Below are positions 33,630 to 45,462 of a stretch of DNA of 64,000 bases, in pieces. The DNA is from Aselliscus stoliczkanus. Taxonomy: Eukaryota; Chordata; Mammalia; Chiroptera; Hipposideridae. The notes below the pieces were generated by a model. The model ran no database searches. It saw only the letters and a program-made list of their open reading frames with translations, and was not told where the DNA came from. The DNA lies in the NCBI GenBank assembly GCA_033961575.1, contig CM066730.1, positions 138,411,523-138,475,522 on the forward strand, given 5' to 3'. Position numbers and translations under genes: made by a program. Each line of letters begins with the position of its first letter. Positions within the stretch are counted from its first letter, which is position 1.

Positions 33630-33790
33630 AACTCTCAGGCATTTGAAAATCCGTCCTTCCATATAATCCTCACAGCAATCACATGAGATAGGCATGACCC
33701 AGGAGACTGCACAGCCTATGGGTGCACAGCCAAGCATTGCTCACAACTGTGAGAGACCCCAAAGACCAAGCTTATGGCTGAACCTCCACG
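33630..33790 (-). repeat. MIR fragment, minus strand
   Basis: tataatcctcacagcaatca then atgagataggcatgaccc. Confidence 0.6.
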
Positions 33791-34144
33791 AGACTCCTAG
33801 GAAAAGGGGCAGTTGTCATCCATGTGGGGCCCAAGTTCTTTTCCAGGTCCTCTCATCCCTGTGGCTCTAATTGTACCACAACCTTTTGTGCTCAGTCCAG
33901 CCAAATACAGGGAGGAACTCTGTGCTCTTCAAAGGCTCAACATGCAACTTGCTTAGACAGGAATAGCTTATAAATTATACTAAGAACAATCCTTTTCATA
34001 GTCACCAGTCTGGGTCTTTGATATATGGTGGAACATGACACATGGGCTATTGTTCTCTGCCAGGGGTGGGACTTTCAGAAGAGCCATGGAGTGGGGGAAG
34101 GGAGGTAGCAATTGTGAGCACCCGCCATGGGCCAGGGTCTGTGT
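33791..34144. other. No feature recognised
   Basis: Unassigned. Confidence 0.5.
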
Positions 34145-34405
34145 TAACAACAATAACAATCATTAATAAATATTGTGTACTTAGTGTGGGCCAGGCACTG
34201 TGCTAAACTCTTTACGTATATTAACTTATTTAATCTTCTTATCAACCTATGAATTAAATACTATTATTATCTTCATTTTATAGATGAGGAAACTGAGGCA
34301 GGTTTAGTGAGTTCCTTAAGTGACATAGTTAATAAGTCTCCAAGTTGGGATTTGAAACCAAGCAGTCTGGTTCCAGAGTCTGTGCTCTTAGCAAAGGCAT
34401 GGAGG
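34145..34405 (-). repeat. MIR SINE, near full length, minus strand
   Basis: tgtgggccaggcactgtgct, atagatgaggaaactgaggc and ggttccagagtctgtgctct. Confidence 0.94.
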
Positions 34406-34479
34406 GTCTCTTAAATACTTGATCTCATATAGTCCTCATAGTCCTGTATGTCAAGTGTTATCTCAGTCCTGCTAATCCT

Positions 34480-34862
34480 CCCACAGTGAATACTTTATTC
34501 TAATATCTTGTCAGTCTCCTCCCTTACTCAATAAGCTTCTGGGAGGGCAGGGTCCATATCTGTCTTGTTCATTGTTTTGTGTCCAGTTGCTAGCACAGTG
34601 TCTGGCATAATGACATAGTAGGCTATCAATAGGCATGAAAGGATACACGCATTTTACAAATGAGGAAACCCAAACAAACCATCCCAGGTCAAACTGGTGT
34701 TGAGTGACAGATCTGAAATTGAAATCCAGATTTCCATGACGTTGAATTCCAAACTCTCTTTCACTTTTTTATTTCTCTGCTATATACCCAGCTCCCAGAT
34801 CAGGGCCTGGCACATAGTAGGTACTCAATAAAATGTTCTATTAAATAAATGAAATGACCTAT
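34480..34862 (+). repeat. L2 pieces flanking a MIR piece
   Basis: L2 plus strand at 34480-34640 (gggagggcagggtccatatc). MIR minus strand at about 34645-34745 (acaaatgaggaaacccaaac). L2 plus strand end at 34760-34862 (cagggcctggcacatagtag). Confidence 0.8.
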
Positions 34863-35749
34863 CTCCCCACCTCTCCCAACACCCCATCCCTCCATTCCTT
34901 TACTTTAGGTTCCATGATGCCAACACATAGTCTAAGACATGTTTTCCTGCTCACCAGCTTACCCCTCCCTCTGGCCCTGTGATCTCTAACTTCTCCTTAG
35001 TAGTCTGCCATGTTTATATCATGTCTTGCACATCCCTAACCCCATTTGAAAATGCTTGCTTTATGAGCTTGTACTACCATTCAAGATAATGTGGCATATA
35101 TACATATATATTAATATGTTCTTTTTTTCTCTTGTTTTCACTCTGACTTCTCAAATTTTTATTTGATTCCCTGGAATCCATGTGCTTATAGATGAGGGGG
35201 ATTTACCTACTGAAGCACCAAACGGAGAGAGTTCCTTGAGATTTCAGGAGGAAAGAATTGTACCAAAAACTATGAAAACTTAACTAAGTGGAGTCATTTC
35301 AAACCCAAAGGTTACAATTGAAGAATCACAGGGAAATGATAAAATCAGGCTAGAGAAATTTAAATTCTTGTGGGTCAGAAGTAGTTTGAATTGATGTAAT
35401 GAATACTAACCCAAAGAGGCAATGACTTCTAATGAAATGAACTATAAACTAAGGTTCTAGGTTGTTTGTCCGTCCATCCATCCATCTGTCCATCCAGGGA
35501 GAAATGTTCCAGGCAGGTGAATAGCATATGCAGTGAGAAGTAAGCAGTAAGAAAAAGCATATTAGATTTGGGAAGAGATAAAGATATTCTATAAGAATGG
35601 AAGTGAGTTCAAGGTGGAGAAGATAAGAGATGGTGTTTGCCAGGTAAGCAGAGATTAGCTCTTAAAGAATCTTGTAAGCCTTGAACATTTTAGGAATATT
35701 TTTGGAGATCTAAACATACTCCTTGTGTTTTGGTGGACCTGAGGTTGCA
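34863..35749. other. No gene; short (CATC)n tract
   Basis: 35465-35497 is a degenerate tccatccatc tract. The rest is unassigned. Confidence 0.5.
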
Positions 35750-35874
35750 GAGGAGAGCTAGGACTTAATTTCAGTGTTTGACCCTTAGTATGACTTGGGG
35801 TAAAACTGAAATTATGATAGCCACTTCCTATTTGGGGACCTTAGTTTTCTCACATATAAAAATAGAAAAAAGGA
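35750..35874 (+). repeat. MIR fragment, plus strand
   Basis: ccttagtatgacttggggta and ggaccttagttttctcacat. The tail is broken by a SINE insertion. Confidence 0.7.
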
Positions 35875-35996
35875 GGGGCCAGCCAAGTGGTGTGTTGGTT
35901 AAGCGCTGGCTTGGGAAGCCAGCAGCCCAGGTTCGGGTCCCACATATGAGGGCCAGTGACACTGCCCTCAAAAAAAAAAAAAGAAAAAGAAAAAGA
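35875..35996 (+). mobile_element. tRNA-derived SINE (short family), copy e, best reference copy
   Basis: The only short copy on the plus strand. Head ggggccagccaagtggtgtg, A-box-like block ttggttaagcgctgg, B box ggttcgggtcc at 35930-35940, then a short 3' part ending gacactgccctc and an A-rich tail. Flanked by a perfect 17-bp duplication, aaaaatagaaaaaagga, at 35858-35874 and 35997-36013. The A and B boxes are the internal RNA polymerase III promoter typical of tRNA-derived SINEs. It depends on L1 machinery for movement, as inferred from the tail and duplication. Confidence 0.97.
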
Positions 35997-36013
35997 AAAA
36001 ATAGAAAAAAGGA

Positions 36014-36689
36014 AAGCAAGGGGATTGACAAGCTGAGCCACAAAATAGTTTTCTTTTGCTGTTCCCAGAGGGTCAACCAGCCTTCAGTATGTGTGATTAA
36101 TACATTACAAATAATAAATAGAGTGTCTTGAAAGATTTTATGTTCCTTATTTAAAATTTACCTGTCTTTACAGCCTGCCGGGAAACCTGTCATTCAACCC
36201 TTGGCAATAAAACAGCCCTGCACGAATGAAGACAAAATAAATCAGAAGCCCTATGCTTTTAAACTCACTAAATGAAAGCCCAGCATGCATGCTGCCACCC
36301 CTCCAAATTAATCACTGAATTAAATGCGAGACGTACACCCCAAATCAATAGCTTGTGACAGAGATCTCCTGCCTGGGCTTCAGGAAAATTCCACTTCCTT
36401 TCAGATGTTGTCACTTGAAATGTCAGGAAGTTTCCATTCATCACCCATCCTTGAAGAGGTAGCCATCACCATACTTCACATTTCCTTGCTGTCTTTCTTC
36501 AAAGAAATCAAGACATCTTGCAGAGGGAGCCCACTCATTGTCACAGCCTCTCCTGGAAGCTGAAAGAGGGACAGTGTGCAGAGAGGAGAAGTGTGGAGAT
36601 GCCTCATTTAGAAATAAGAAAACCAAAGCATAAGGAAGCCCAAAGTTTTCTCAAATGTATCAAAGAGACAAGACTCATACATCCCTTGA
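36014..36689. other. No feature recognised
   Basis: Unassigned; open frames up to 79 codons, none recognisable. Confidence 0.5.
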
Positions 36690-36900
36690 ATGGTAATATA
36701 GTGTAATAGGAAGAACATGGGTTTAGGAGACAGACATGGATTTAAATCTTGACTGTAACACTACCCTGAGCTTCACCATTCTTATCTCTAAAATAGAGGA
36801 AATCAAAATACTATATGTTACTAGCTGTGTAAACTTGGGCAAGTTATATAAACTCTCTGTGCCTGGCTGTCTTTATTTGTAAATGAGGCTGTGGCAGTTA
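36690..36900 (+). repeat. Two MIR fragments, plus strand
   Basis: gaagaacatgggtttaggag and cattcttatctctaaaatag. A second piece follows with actagctgtgtaaacttggg. Confidence 0.8.
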
Positions 36901-37094
36901 ACTGTTTAGCCAGTTGTCACTGCTCAACATGAGATAATAATAATGGAATATTTCATCTCTTTACCAAAGCTATATCCCCTCTCTCTACTCTTTAATATTG
37001 ATCCTGCTATCACCTTCTCCAGTAGCCTCCAGACTGAGTTAGATCCCTTTTGCTTTGCTTTAATACTATTAATAATAATTATGAAAAGTGGTGA
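36901..37094. other. No feature recognised
   Basis: AT-rich spacer. Confidence 0.5.
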
Positions 37095-37500
37095 TAATGA
37101 TAACACTAAAAACTAACATTTCTTGATAACTTCCTACATGACAGGCTCTAAATATTTTACTTGAATTAACTCGTTTAGTCCTCAAAACAATCCTATGAGG
37201 TAAGTGTTACTATGTTCTGCATTTGTGGATGAAGAAACCAAGGCACACAGAGTTTACATTTCCTGCCCCAGATCTCGTTAGTGGTAAGCAGGAGAGCTGT
37301 CCTGTCTCCCAGGGCACCCTGGGCTTCACCCTTTCTTGATGTGAACATGTGATCATGACAATTCTCCGTATATGGCTTTTTATCTCCACTGGACTTCAGG
37401 TTCTTCTGAAACAGGGACTGAGTGTTATCCATTTTTGTATTCACACAGTTTAGCACAGAATAGGTGCTCAGTGAATTTGAAATGAAATGAAATTGACTCA
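37095..37500. repeat. MIR (minus) followed by L2 3' end (plus)
   Basis: MIR at about 37095-37310 (aacaatcctatgaggtaagt). L2 end at about 37340-37500 (ggttcttctgaaacagggac, agcacagaataggtgctcag). Confidence 0.8.
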
Positions 37501-37984
37501 TCATGCAAAGATAATAGACTATGAGTATTTAATACGAGAGCTTTGAATTGAGAAGGTGACTTCCCAGGTCAGAATACTGCAGAGCTAGACATCATCTCAC
37601 ACGGAAGGGATTCAGCCAGACTGGGACAAAGCAAAGACAAGAGTAGTGCAGACGAGACAACCCCTGCCCCCTCAGAAAAACAAAAACAAAACAAAAAAAA
37701 CCTACACACAAACTCTTCCCTTAGTCCTTTAATAGATGCTTAAGGTGGATGGTCTGAAAGTTGTCCTCAGAACCTCAGTGAATTATATATGGTTGCAAAC
37801 ACAGTGATGCCAAATACACCCTAAAGGGAAACTTTTGGGGGTTCTAATTCCAGCGTGTTGTCTCAGTCATTCTTAACAAGTTCTTGTGTCATTGTCATAT
37901 AGTCTTGAGTTGAAAAGCTTCATGGGGTATTGTTAGAAAGGGATCTTAGGACTAAGCAGAACCCATTGGAATCAAAATTCTGAT
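37501..37984. other. No feature recognised
   Basis: A-rich at 37677-37702; otherwise unassigned. Confidence 0.5.
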
Positions 37985-38420
37985 GGTAATAGTCATGGCA
38001 AAAAATAAAAGACCTATAAACAGAAAAATGCTCAACTGTACTAATCATCAAAAAAAATTAAACCAAACAATGAAGTATTTTTAAAGGTTTGCAAAAGTTA
38101 AAAAGATCAATAACATTCGGGGTCAATGAGGCTCTGAGAAAATGGGTATAAATGGGTATGACTGTATCCAGTTAGTGAGGATGTAACTTTGGAGTCTCCA
38201 CCAAAATTCCATTTCTAGAACTCTATCACCCAAAAACCAGCACATGTGCTCACAAATATATTTTCAAGCATGTTTCTTCTAGCACCATCTGTAATAGTAA
38301 AAAACCGGAAGCTTCCAAAGTAGGGAAATGGTTTTAAAGATTATGGTATATTCATACAATGTTAGGGAGTGATGACAACAAATTCAATAGGTCTGTATGT
38401 ATTGAAATGGAAAGGCAACC
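37985..38420 (+). mobile_element. Old L1 fragment, ORF2 C-terminal region
   Basis: Decayed L1 ORF2 end: ccatttctagaactctatca, caccatctgtaatagtaaaa and ttatggtatattcatacaat. Heavily diverged, multiple stops. Confidence 0.75.
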
Positions 38421-38574
38421 AGATTCTGGTAATGAATAAACTAAACCCTGGTCTCCACAGGAGGCCTCTAGCAGGCTATTCCAGCTCTTTGTCCATTTCA
38501 GATAGGTCCATGCCTGTGCCATACCAAACACAAAACTAAGTGATTGTAAGAGACAGGGGTAGGAAGGGAAGAGG

Positions 38575-38642
38575 GTTTCATTTCCCTTCCTTCTTCCCTC
38601 CCTCCCTCCCTCCCTCTCTCCCTCCCTCTCTTCCTTCCTTCA
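38575..38642. repeat. (TCCC/TTCC)n pyrimidine tract
   Basis: About 65 bp of C/T-only sequence on the plus strand with small variations. Confidence 0.93.
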
Positions 38643-38734
38643 GTATAATAAACATGTGTTTTTTTGGTATCAATATTTCTTTACTTGTTCTTTTTTAGGG
38701 TTCTGGTATCCAGCAAAGGCAAAGCCAGACTTGT

Positions 38735-39015
38735 GACTCTAGCTGTAGCAAGTGTTACGCTAATAAAAATACGGACAAAGCCCCATGCTAAAACAGAGGA
38801 AAATGTAAAACAAAATGAAATACCTGCCTAGAAGAGTGGAGGAAGATGTCACAAAAGGGGGATCTAAGATTCAGCCTGGGCTTTGACTGAGGAGCAGGAG
38901 CTCCCTAAGGAAAGAAATGAAGGCAAAGCTTTCCAAGCAGAGGCTGACAAGGGCCCAAGCCTGGAGGCATGAAACGCCATGGGCTGTTGTAGGTCTGTGG
39001 CTGGAATGATTCCCT
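38735..39015 (-). repeat. L2 fragment, minus strand (probable)
   Basis: gctttccaagcagaggctga and ggcatgaaacgccatgggct match reverse L2 order. Confidence 0.5.
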
Positions 39016-39394
39016 TAGTTCTCAGATGGTTTATTCCAGCTGGGGATGGGGCACTGGGAGAACAGTCTGAGGAGTAGTCTGAGTTTAGTTCTATGTGGGG
39101 AGCAGCCCCAAGGAGAAGAAGGCAAGAAAGTCAGGAGGGATGGTTTATACATTGTTTCCATCTGACCTGCTATGGAATGTGGCTCATAACTCATCTGCAC
39201 AGACAGCCATTAGAGTGGACAAATGAAACCCAGCCAGTGGAAATTCCTGGGAAACTGTGATGGGACCCAAATAGGAAATGCCAGTCAAGAGATTTTATGG
39301 GTGCCAAGCTTACATACCAGTGTTGGAGAACCATTCCTGATTGTTAACTGTGGAAGAGACATTTTTGCAAAAATTAATGGATAATAATTGGGTC
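39016..39394. other. No feature recognised
   Basis: Unassigned. Confidence 0.5.
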
Positions 39395-39745
39395 CCATTG
39401 ATTTTATTCTTTCCAACTGTTTTGCATTCACTGTCTAACTTGATGCTTCAAGAACCTTAGAGTCAGGAATGATCATCCTCACTTTATAGATCTTGAAACT
39501 GATGCTCAGAGAGATTTTGTGATTTGCTCAAGGTCACACAGCTAAGGGAGAAAGGATGGTATCATAAAAAAAAATGCTTTGCTTTTGGAGTGATACAGAC
39601 TTGTTTTAAAATCTTTACTCCATGACTCACTACTTGGATGACTTTGGGCAATTTACTTTCCTCTCTAAGTCCATTTTCCTATACGTAGAATGTAGATAAC
39701 TTTATCTACCTTACAGAACTGTTGGGAAAATGGAATGGTATTGTA
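39395..39745. repeat. MIR (minus) next to MIR (plus)
   Basis: Minus copy to about 39555 (tttgctcaaggtcacacagc). Plus copy at about 39556-39745 (atgactttgggcaatttact). The two lie head to head. Confidence 0.85.
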
Positions 39746-40150
39746 TGTGCTGCCGACTTGCTACCTATTTCCTCCTTCCTTAGTGACTCAATCCTAACAT
39801 GGGGTTCAGGAAGCAGCAAATCAACCATTTTCCAACCTCTCTTGCACCTGGGAGTGACCATGTGACATAGCTTTGGCCAATGAAATGTAAGCAGGATTCT
39901 CTAGAAATAAGAAAGCTAAACCTTTCCGGTAAAAGCCTTTTTTCTCTCCTTCTTTCTTCTTGGAATGGAAGTGCATTCCAACAAATGGAATGACTAGAGA
40001 TTTAGCAGCCATCTTGGAAAGATGGAAGAATTTGCATCTCTCTTGGTATTACTGGGCTGTTTTGTTTCCTGGATTTCTCATTGCTTGAGAAGAATAGACC
40101 TTAGTTTGGTTAAGCTGTTTGCAGTTGTCCATATCTTGACTGATGGAGTA
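39746..40150. repeat. Unnamed ancient repeat
   Basis: tgggagtgaccatgtgacat, gccaatgaaatgtaagcagg and tttagcagccatcttggaaa are phrases I know from a common old mammalian repeat whose name I cannot give with confidence. Confidence 0.5.
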
Positions 40151-40589
40151 ATCTAGGCTTTGACATATCATTCATACCAGGAGGTATGGTTTAAAGTCAT
40201 TGGTAGCCATTTTGATGAAAACAGGGACCTTTCTCTAAAGTGGAAGAAGAATTTAAGCTTATATCCTACTTATAAAACAATATTAACCTGCCCAACCATT
40301 CGCCCTCAAACTATACAGTTTTCCTTTCTCTATTCTCTGCCTTGCTTACCTCCCAAGTAGGATATATAACCCTCTCCACCTGCAGACCAATCTCAGTTCA
40401 AATGAGATAACATATGTAAAACCCTTGGCTCAGTGCCTGGCACACCAGTATAAAACAAATGGGATTTATCTGCCTTGAGTCAGAAAATTTTAAAGCAGCC
40501 TCAGCAAATTTGAATCTTCTTGGTTTAACAAACACATATGGACAACTTTGAAGGTCCCATGACCTACAAGATAAAAAATGCTCAAGTGG
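40151..40589. other. No feature recognised
   Basis: A MIR-like tail at about 40400-40450 (aaacccttggctcagtgcct); otherwise unassigned. Confidence 0.5.
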
Positions 40590-41230
40590 CTTTAGCATGG
40601 CTTTCAAGGCTTTAACTCCTGCATATAGCTCTGGACTCTTCTCCTTGAGTCTCTAGATAATGCCCCTTCCCCTGCTACAATCTTACAGTAGCAGGGGATA
40701 CTCTGCTATAGAACTCATCTGACCATGGTCATTGTGTTTGCCTCCCCCATGAAGGGGAGGAATGCAACTCATTTATCTGGTAACTCTGCACACAGCAGTC
40801 AATAAATTACTGCTGAATAAATAAATGAGTTTCCAGCCAGTGCCTAGGAGTCTAATCACATGGAGGTCTTGGCTTTTTCCTGAACACAGATGAGCATTTT
40901 TATGTCTCAGTAGTTTTTCAGATGCTATTACTTTTGCTTAGAATTCTCCTCTCCATTTTATGTCTGTAGGACTCCTACTCACCTATATACACCCACCTCA
41001 AACATCACCTCTTCCAACCCTCTCAGGTACTCACTCTCTGCTCTCTCTTAAGGCATTTAATACTTAATTCTACTATGGCACATAACTTGCTGTTTATTAT
41101 TATTATGATTTGTCTACATGCTCCTGTTTCCTGATAGTCTGTGAACCCTTAAAACCATTCAGTTATTTTTTTCCCTGATAATTGTATTTAACATAGGTCC
41201 TGGAACATGGTAGATATTGAGAATTTTGGT
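40590..41230 (+). repeat. L2 LINE, plus strand, broken
   Basis: atggctttcaaggctttaac, aaacatcacctcttccaacc and cataggtcctggaacatggt mark an old L2, perhaps two overlapping copies. Confidence 0.7.
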
Positions 41231-41989
41231 AAATTTAGTTACACAAAATTTTGAATTATGCAAAATTGTGGCTTTGCATTATTGTCCATGCTGACTACTG
41301 TAACAAGCCTTGTAATATCAGCTGTTGAGGGGAAAAATGAAAGGAAATGAATTTTTATTAGGTATCAACTATGGACCAGGCTTTGTTGTTGTTCATGCTG
41401 TTTCCAGGATAAGTATAAAACACACCCTCAAATGGCTTTTGACTTTATTATGGAGACACACTTATACTTACATGAATGCTTTAGAGATTGGTATAAATTG
41501 AGGTAACAGTCTCTTTGTCACTTTAAACCACAAATTCTTGGGGTAACTGACCCCCAATGCACCCATGGCTCTAAGAATCCTGGGGACCCCTGTCGCCTTG
41601 TCTGTATTGTGAGCCTCTCCCAACAAAGACACAAGAGCCTGATGCAAGTTGGCCCAATCAGACTCTCTCTAACAGAAATACAAAATTTGGAATGTATTCC
41701 TGAAAAGAGTGGGAATTGGAGTTGAGTCACATTTGTGGCAGTCCTCCAGGGTGAAAGGCCACAAAAATTTTGAGATACCAGAACTGCATTGGGTTTTCCT
41801 ATCTTGATTGTTCAGCATTTCCTTTGATTCTCTGAGACACCCCCAGTATCCTTCAAATAAATTTCCCCTTTGCTTATGCTAGACAAAGTCCATTTCAAAT
41901 GCTTACAAGTGAAAAATAAATAAAAAAAGAAATCATAACCAATACAGTCCAAGTCCCCAAAGAATTTCCTGTTTGGTCTCCGAATTAGT
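41231..41989. other. No feature recognised
   Basis: Unassigned. Confidence 0.5.
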
Positions 41990-42059
41990 TAGGATTTGCA
42001 TCAGCTACATTGACAGAAAACCCAAAATAATAGTGGTTTTAAAAGGATACACATTTAGG

Positions 42060-43682
42060 AGTGATCCAAGATGGCAGAGTAGATAAACACTGTGCATGCA
42101 TCCTTCCATGAATACATTTAAATTACAACTAAGTTACAGAGCAACCTGGAGGAACCATCTGAAGTCTGGCTGAACAGAAGTTTTAGAGCTAAGGATATAA
42201 AGAAGAAGCCAAGTAGAGACTGACAGGAGGGGCAGAGACACAAAACAAGTTAGCCCCAAACTGCATGGTGGCTGAGAATCAGAAGGGGTATCTCAGATGT
42301 GGAAGTTCCCCCTGGAGGAGTGAGGGACCCCAACCCCTACCAGGATAACCTGGAGTACTGGTGCTGGGAAGAGGAGCCCTCACAACATCTGGCTGTAAAA
42401 AAAAGTGGGGATTTCAAACACCCGGGCAGGAGGGAAGGCTGTAGGAAACACAGACATCCTCTTAAATGGCCCTCAAACAGACTTTCTCACCTCCAAGCAC
42501 TCACCCTGGGCTCCAGCAGAGGAATGGTGACTCTGGGGAATTGGAGGCAGATGGGTGGGAGTGGGGCAGTCAAAGGTGTGTGGCTTCAAGGCAAGCGCTG
42601 GAGGATAATTGCCATTTTGCTTGTGTTGGGTTCTCCTTCCATGCAGCCAGTAGGCAGGTACCATCTTTCCTGTGTTGAATCCTCCCCAATACAGCCAAAT
42701 CTGAATCTCATTGGCCTGTTGAGCTCCACTGGGACCCCCACCAGACCCAACTCCCCAAATACCTGAGGCAACTTTCTCATGAGCAGCCAGCCCCACACAC
42801 ATTGCACTCTTTCTTGAAAAACTCTCAGAGTCCATGAGTCCCAGGCTCACAGTGACTGGCCTCAATGTGTTCTGAGACTTCTCGTGAGTAGCTCAGGCTC
42901 AACCCTGGCAGCAAACCAAAGTCTACATTATCCTGGTGACCACAACTCATCCCACTTTAGTGGCTCCCTGAGACCCTGCCTCACTCTACTTGCAAACTTC
43001 ATGAGGGTTTGTCAGGGGCTGAACCTTAAGGGACCTGGCAGGTGGCAACAGGCCTTGAGGTATCCTAGATTTTTGCTACCTCAGGCCATGTACTGGTGGC
43101 AGCCATCCTTGGTTTGCAGTGTGACCTCTCCCACATGCCTCCAACTTTAGCACAGGCTGTGAACTACCATAGGTAGCTCTGTAGCTTCTACCAGGTAGTA
43201 CCAGGCCAGTCAGAGGCAGTGGATGACCTGGTTATGTACCAGAGCCTCTCCCAACGGGCCCCAGAACCAACATACTTAGAGGTTGGCTTCAGATCACAGC
43301 AGATAACTACCCAATTAGCCTCATAAGTGGTACAGCCAAAGGGTGGTCTCACAGACATCAGAGCCCACTGGGGCAAAGCCCACCCAGTGGGGTAAGCCCC
43401 CTACACAGCAGCCTGTAAGCTGTAAATGTGGCCAAACCCCATAGCCAATCAGGCTGAGGGTCAATGCCACTCACTGATATGCCAAAAGCAATTAAGGCTC
43501 AACTATAACTGGAAAGCACACTCAACACACACAGGGACACTCCTGGAGCACTCAGAACAGGTGACCTGGGATACTGTGCCAGGGCCCCACAGGGCACATA
43601 CTACATTAGCCCATGCGGCCAAGACTTGGAGACATAGCAGATCTACCTAATATATAGAAACAAACACAGACAGGCAGCCAAA
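42060..43682 (+). promoter_or_regulatory. L1 5'UTR / internal promoter region, copy 1
   Basis: About 1.6 kb upstream of ORF1, relatively GC-rich. The segment 42150-42970 is homologous to 50218-51065. Shared phrases include catctgaagtct, ggatataaagaagaagcca, gagtactggtgctg and acatctggctgtaaaaaa. Frames seen here on either strand are discussed under the antisense frame entries. Confidence 0.85.
42473..42865 (-). other. Antisense open frame in L1 5'UTR, copy 1
   Basis: On the minus strand the frame is open for 130 codons, but the 5'-most triplet is TTG. The first in-frame ATG encodes MDSESFSRKS, leaving 120 codons. It ends GAQGECLEVRKSV then TGA. It is collinear with the antisense frame at 50227-50982, where the equivalent codon is TGC and the frame continues. 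Whether any protein is made is unknown. Primate L1 has an antisense ORF0 in a similar place, but no sequence similarity is claimed. Confidence 0.35.
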
Positions 43683-44486
43683 ATGAGGAAACAAAATAAT
43701 ACTTCCCAAATAAAAGAACAGGAAAAAGCTCCAGAAAAAGAACTAAACGAAATGAAGGTAAGCAACCTACCAGATACAGAGTTCAAAACAATGCTTATAA
43801 GGATGTTCAAGGAACTTAGTGAGAATTTCAACATAGAGCAAGCTTTTAGAAAGGACAGAGAAACCATAAAAAATAATTTATTTATTTTTTTTAGAAAAAG
43901 AATATTGTATTTTTCAGAAGTGGAAAATACAATAAATGAAGTGAAGAATACACTAAAAGGAATCACCAGCAGACTAGATGAAACAGAGCATCAAATCAGT
44001 GATTTGGAAGACAAAGTAGCAGAAAACACTCAATTGGAGCAGCAAAAAGAAAAAAGAATCCAAAAAAATGATGATAGTTTAAGAGACCTCTGGGACAATA
44101 TCAAGCATAACAATATTCTCAGCACGGGGGTACCAGAATGCGAAGAGAGAAAACAAGGGACTGAGAACCTATTTGAAGAAATAATGACTGACAACTTTGC
44201 TAACCTGGTGAAGGAAATAGACATACAAGTCCGGGAAGTGCAGAGTCCCAAACAAGATGAATCCAAACAGGCCCACACCAGGACACATTATAATTAAAAT
44301 GCAAAGGTTAAAGACAAAGAGAGAATCCTAAAAGCAACAAGAGAAAGGCAGCTAGTAAATTATAAAGAAGCCCCCATAAGACTGTCAGCTGATTTCTCAA
44401 TAGAAACTTTGCAGGCCAGAAACAACTGGCACAAAGTATTCAATGTGATGAAAAGCAAGGACCTACAACCAGGGTATTCTATCTAG
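43683..44486 (+). pseudogene. LINE-1 ORF1p, interrupted
   Basis: ORF1p is the L1 RNA-binding coiled-coil protein that coats L1 RNA in the cytoplasm. Start ATG at 43683. Reading 204 codons gives an N-terminal charged region, a coiled-coil-like stretch (SRLDETEHQISDLEDKV, near residues 95-111), and the RRM-type block (SLRDLWDNIKHNNI, TENLFEEIM). A TAA at 44295 ends the frame. The C-terminal domain then continues in the same frame (RLSADFSIETLQARNNW) to a TAG at 44484. The local sequence at the TAA looks like a pair of compensating 1-base shifts. An AT-rich patch at 43875-43915 replaces some normal coil sequence. Human ORF1p is 338 residues; this would be 268 including the stop, so it is shortened. 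Confidence 0.93.
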
Positions 44487-44649
44487 CAAGGCTATCATTT
44501 AAAATTGAAGGATGGATAAAGAGCTTCCCAGACTTAAAAAAAAAAAACACAACCCCCCCCCCAAAAAAAAACAAGCTAAAACAGTTTATCATCACCAAAC
44601 CAGTATCACAAGGAATGTTACAGGGACTTGTTTAAAGACAGGAAAAAAA

Positions 44650-45370
44650 AAATCAATATTATTAATAAAATGGCAATAGCTATGTATCTATCAATTACTT
44701 TCAATGTAAATGGATTAAGTGTTCCACTCAAAAGACATATGAGGGCTGAATGGATAAGAAAACAAAACCCTTACAAATGCTGCCCAGAAGAGACTCACTT
44801 CAGACTTGCAATTTTTTTTTGAGGACAGTGTCCCTTGCCCACATAAGTGGGACCCGAACCGGGGCCGCTGGCTTCCGAAGCCAGCGCTTAACCACCGCAC
44901 CACTGGGCTGGCCCAAGAGACTCACTTCAGATTGAAAGACACACACAGACAGAAAGTAAAGGGATGGGAAAACATATTTCATGAAAATAAAGAAAACAAA
45001 AAAATAAGTTGGGGTGCAATACTTATATCAGACAGAAGAGACTTCAAAACAAAGGCTATAACAAGAGACAAAGAAAGACCCAGTGATCCCACTTCTGGGT
45101 ATTTGAAAAACACAAAACGCCACTTCAAGGGGACCTATGCACCCATGTGTTCATTGCACAATTGTTTACAATGGCCAAGATGTGGAGGCAGCCTGGCGTC
45201 GATGGAAGAATGAATAAAGAAGAGGTGATATATATGAATATTTCTCAGCCATGGAAGGAAATAGGTTCTTGCCATCTGCAGCAGCATGGATGGTACTTTG
45301 CCGAGTGGAGTGTCAGACAGAGAAAGACACATGCAATGTGATTTCACTAATATATGGAAGCTAAAGAACA
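44650..45370 (+). pseudogene. LINE-1 ORF2p, ends only, SINE-interrupted
   Basis: ORF2p supplies endonuclease and reverse transcriptase. The N-terminal endonuclease start is readable: SITFNVNGLSVPLKRHMRAE, where the NVNGL asparagine matches a catalytic residue, and EETH, where the glutamate matches another. A SINE splits it at 44812-44914. Afterwards come DTHRQKVKGWENIF and ISDRRDFKTKAITRDKE. Directly after RDKE the frame continues into PSDPTSGYLKNTKRHFKG, corresponding to the C-terminal 'DPAIPLLGIYP' region. The rest of the endonuclease, all of the RT and the Z domain are therefore missing. The junction is in frame. Confidence 0.9.
44812..44914 (-). mobile_element. tRNA-derived SINE (short family), copy f, in L1 ORF2
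   Basis: Perfect 17-bp target duplication, aagagactcacttcaga, at 44788-44804 and 44915-44931. Poly-T at the left, inverted B box in the middle, head ending gggctggccc at the right. It inserted after the host L1. Confidence 0.97.
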
Positions 45371-45462
45371 AAACAAACAAACAAGCAAAAATAGAAATTC
45401 ATATATACAGAAAATATTTTCATGGTTGCCACATGGAAGCGGGGTTGAGAGTATGGGTGAGA

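Noticed and set aside
35875..35996. tRNA gene-like A and B boxes
   Set aside because: The same unit recurs in eight places with tails and target duplications. It is a tRNA-derived SINE, not a functional tRNA gene.
42299..42766. 155-codon sense open frame in L1 5'UTR
   Set aside because: I see no matching sense open frame of this kind in copy 2 at 50.2-51.0 kb, so it looks like chance.
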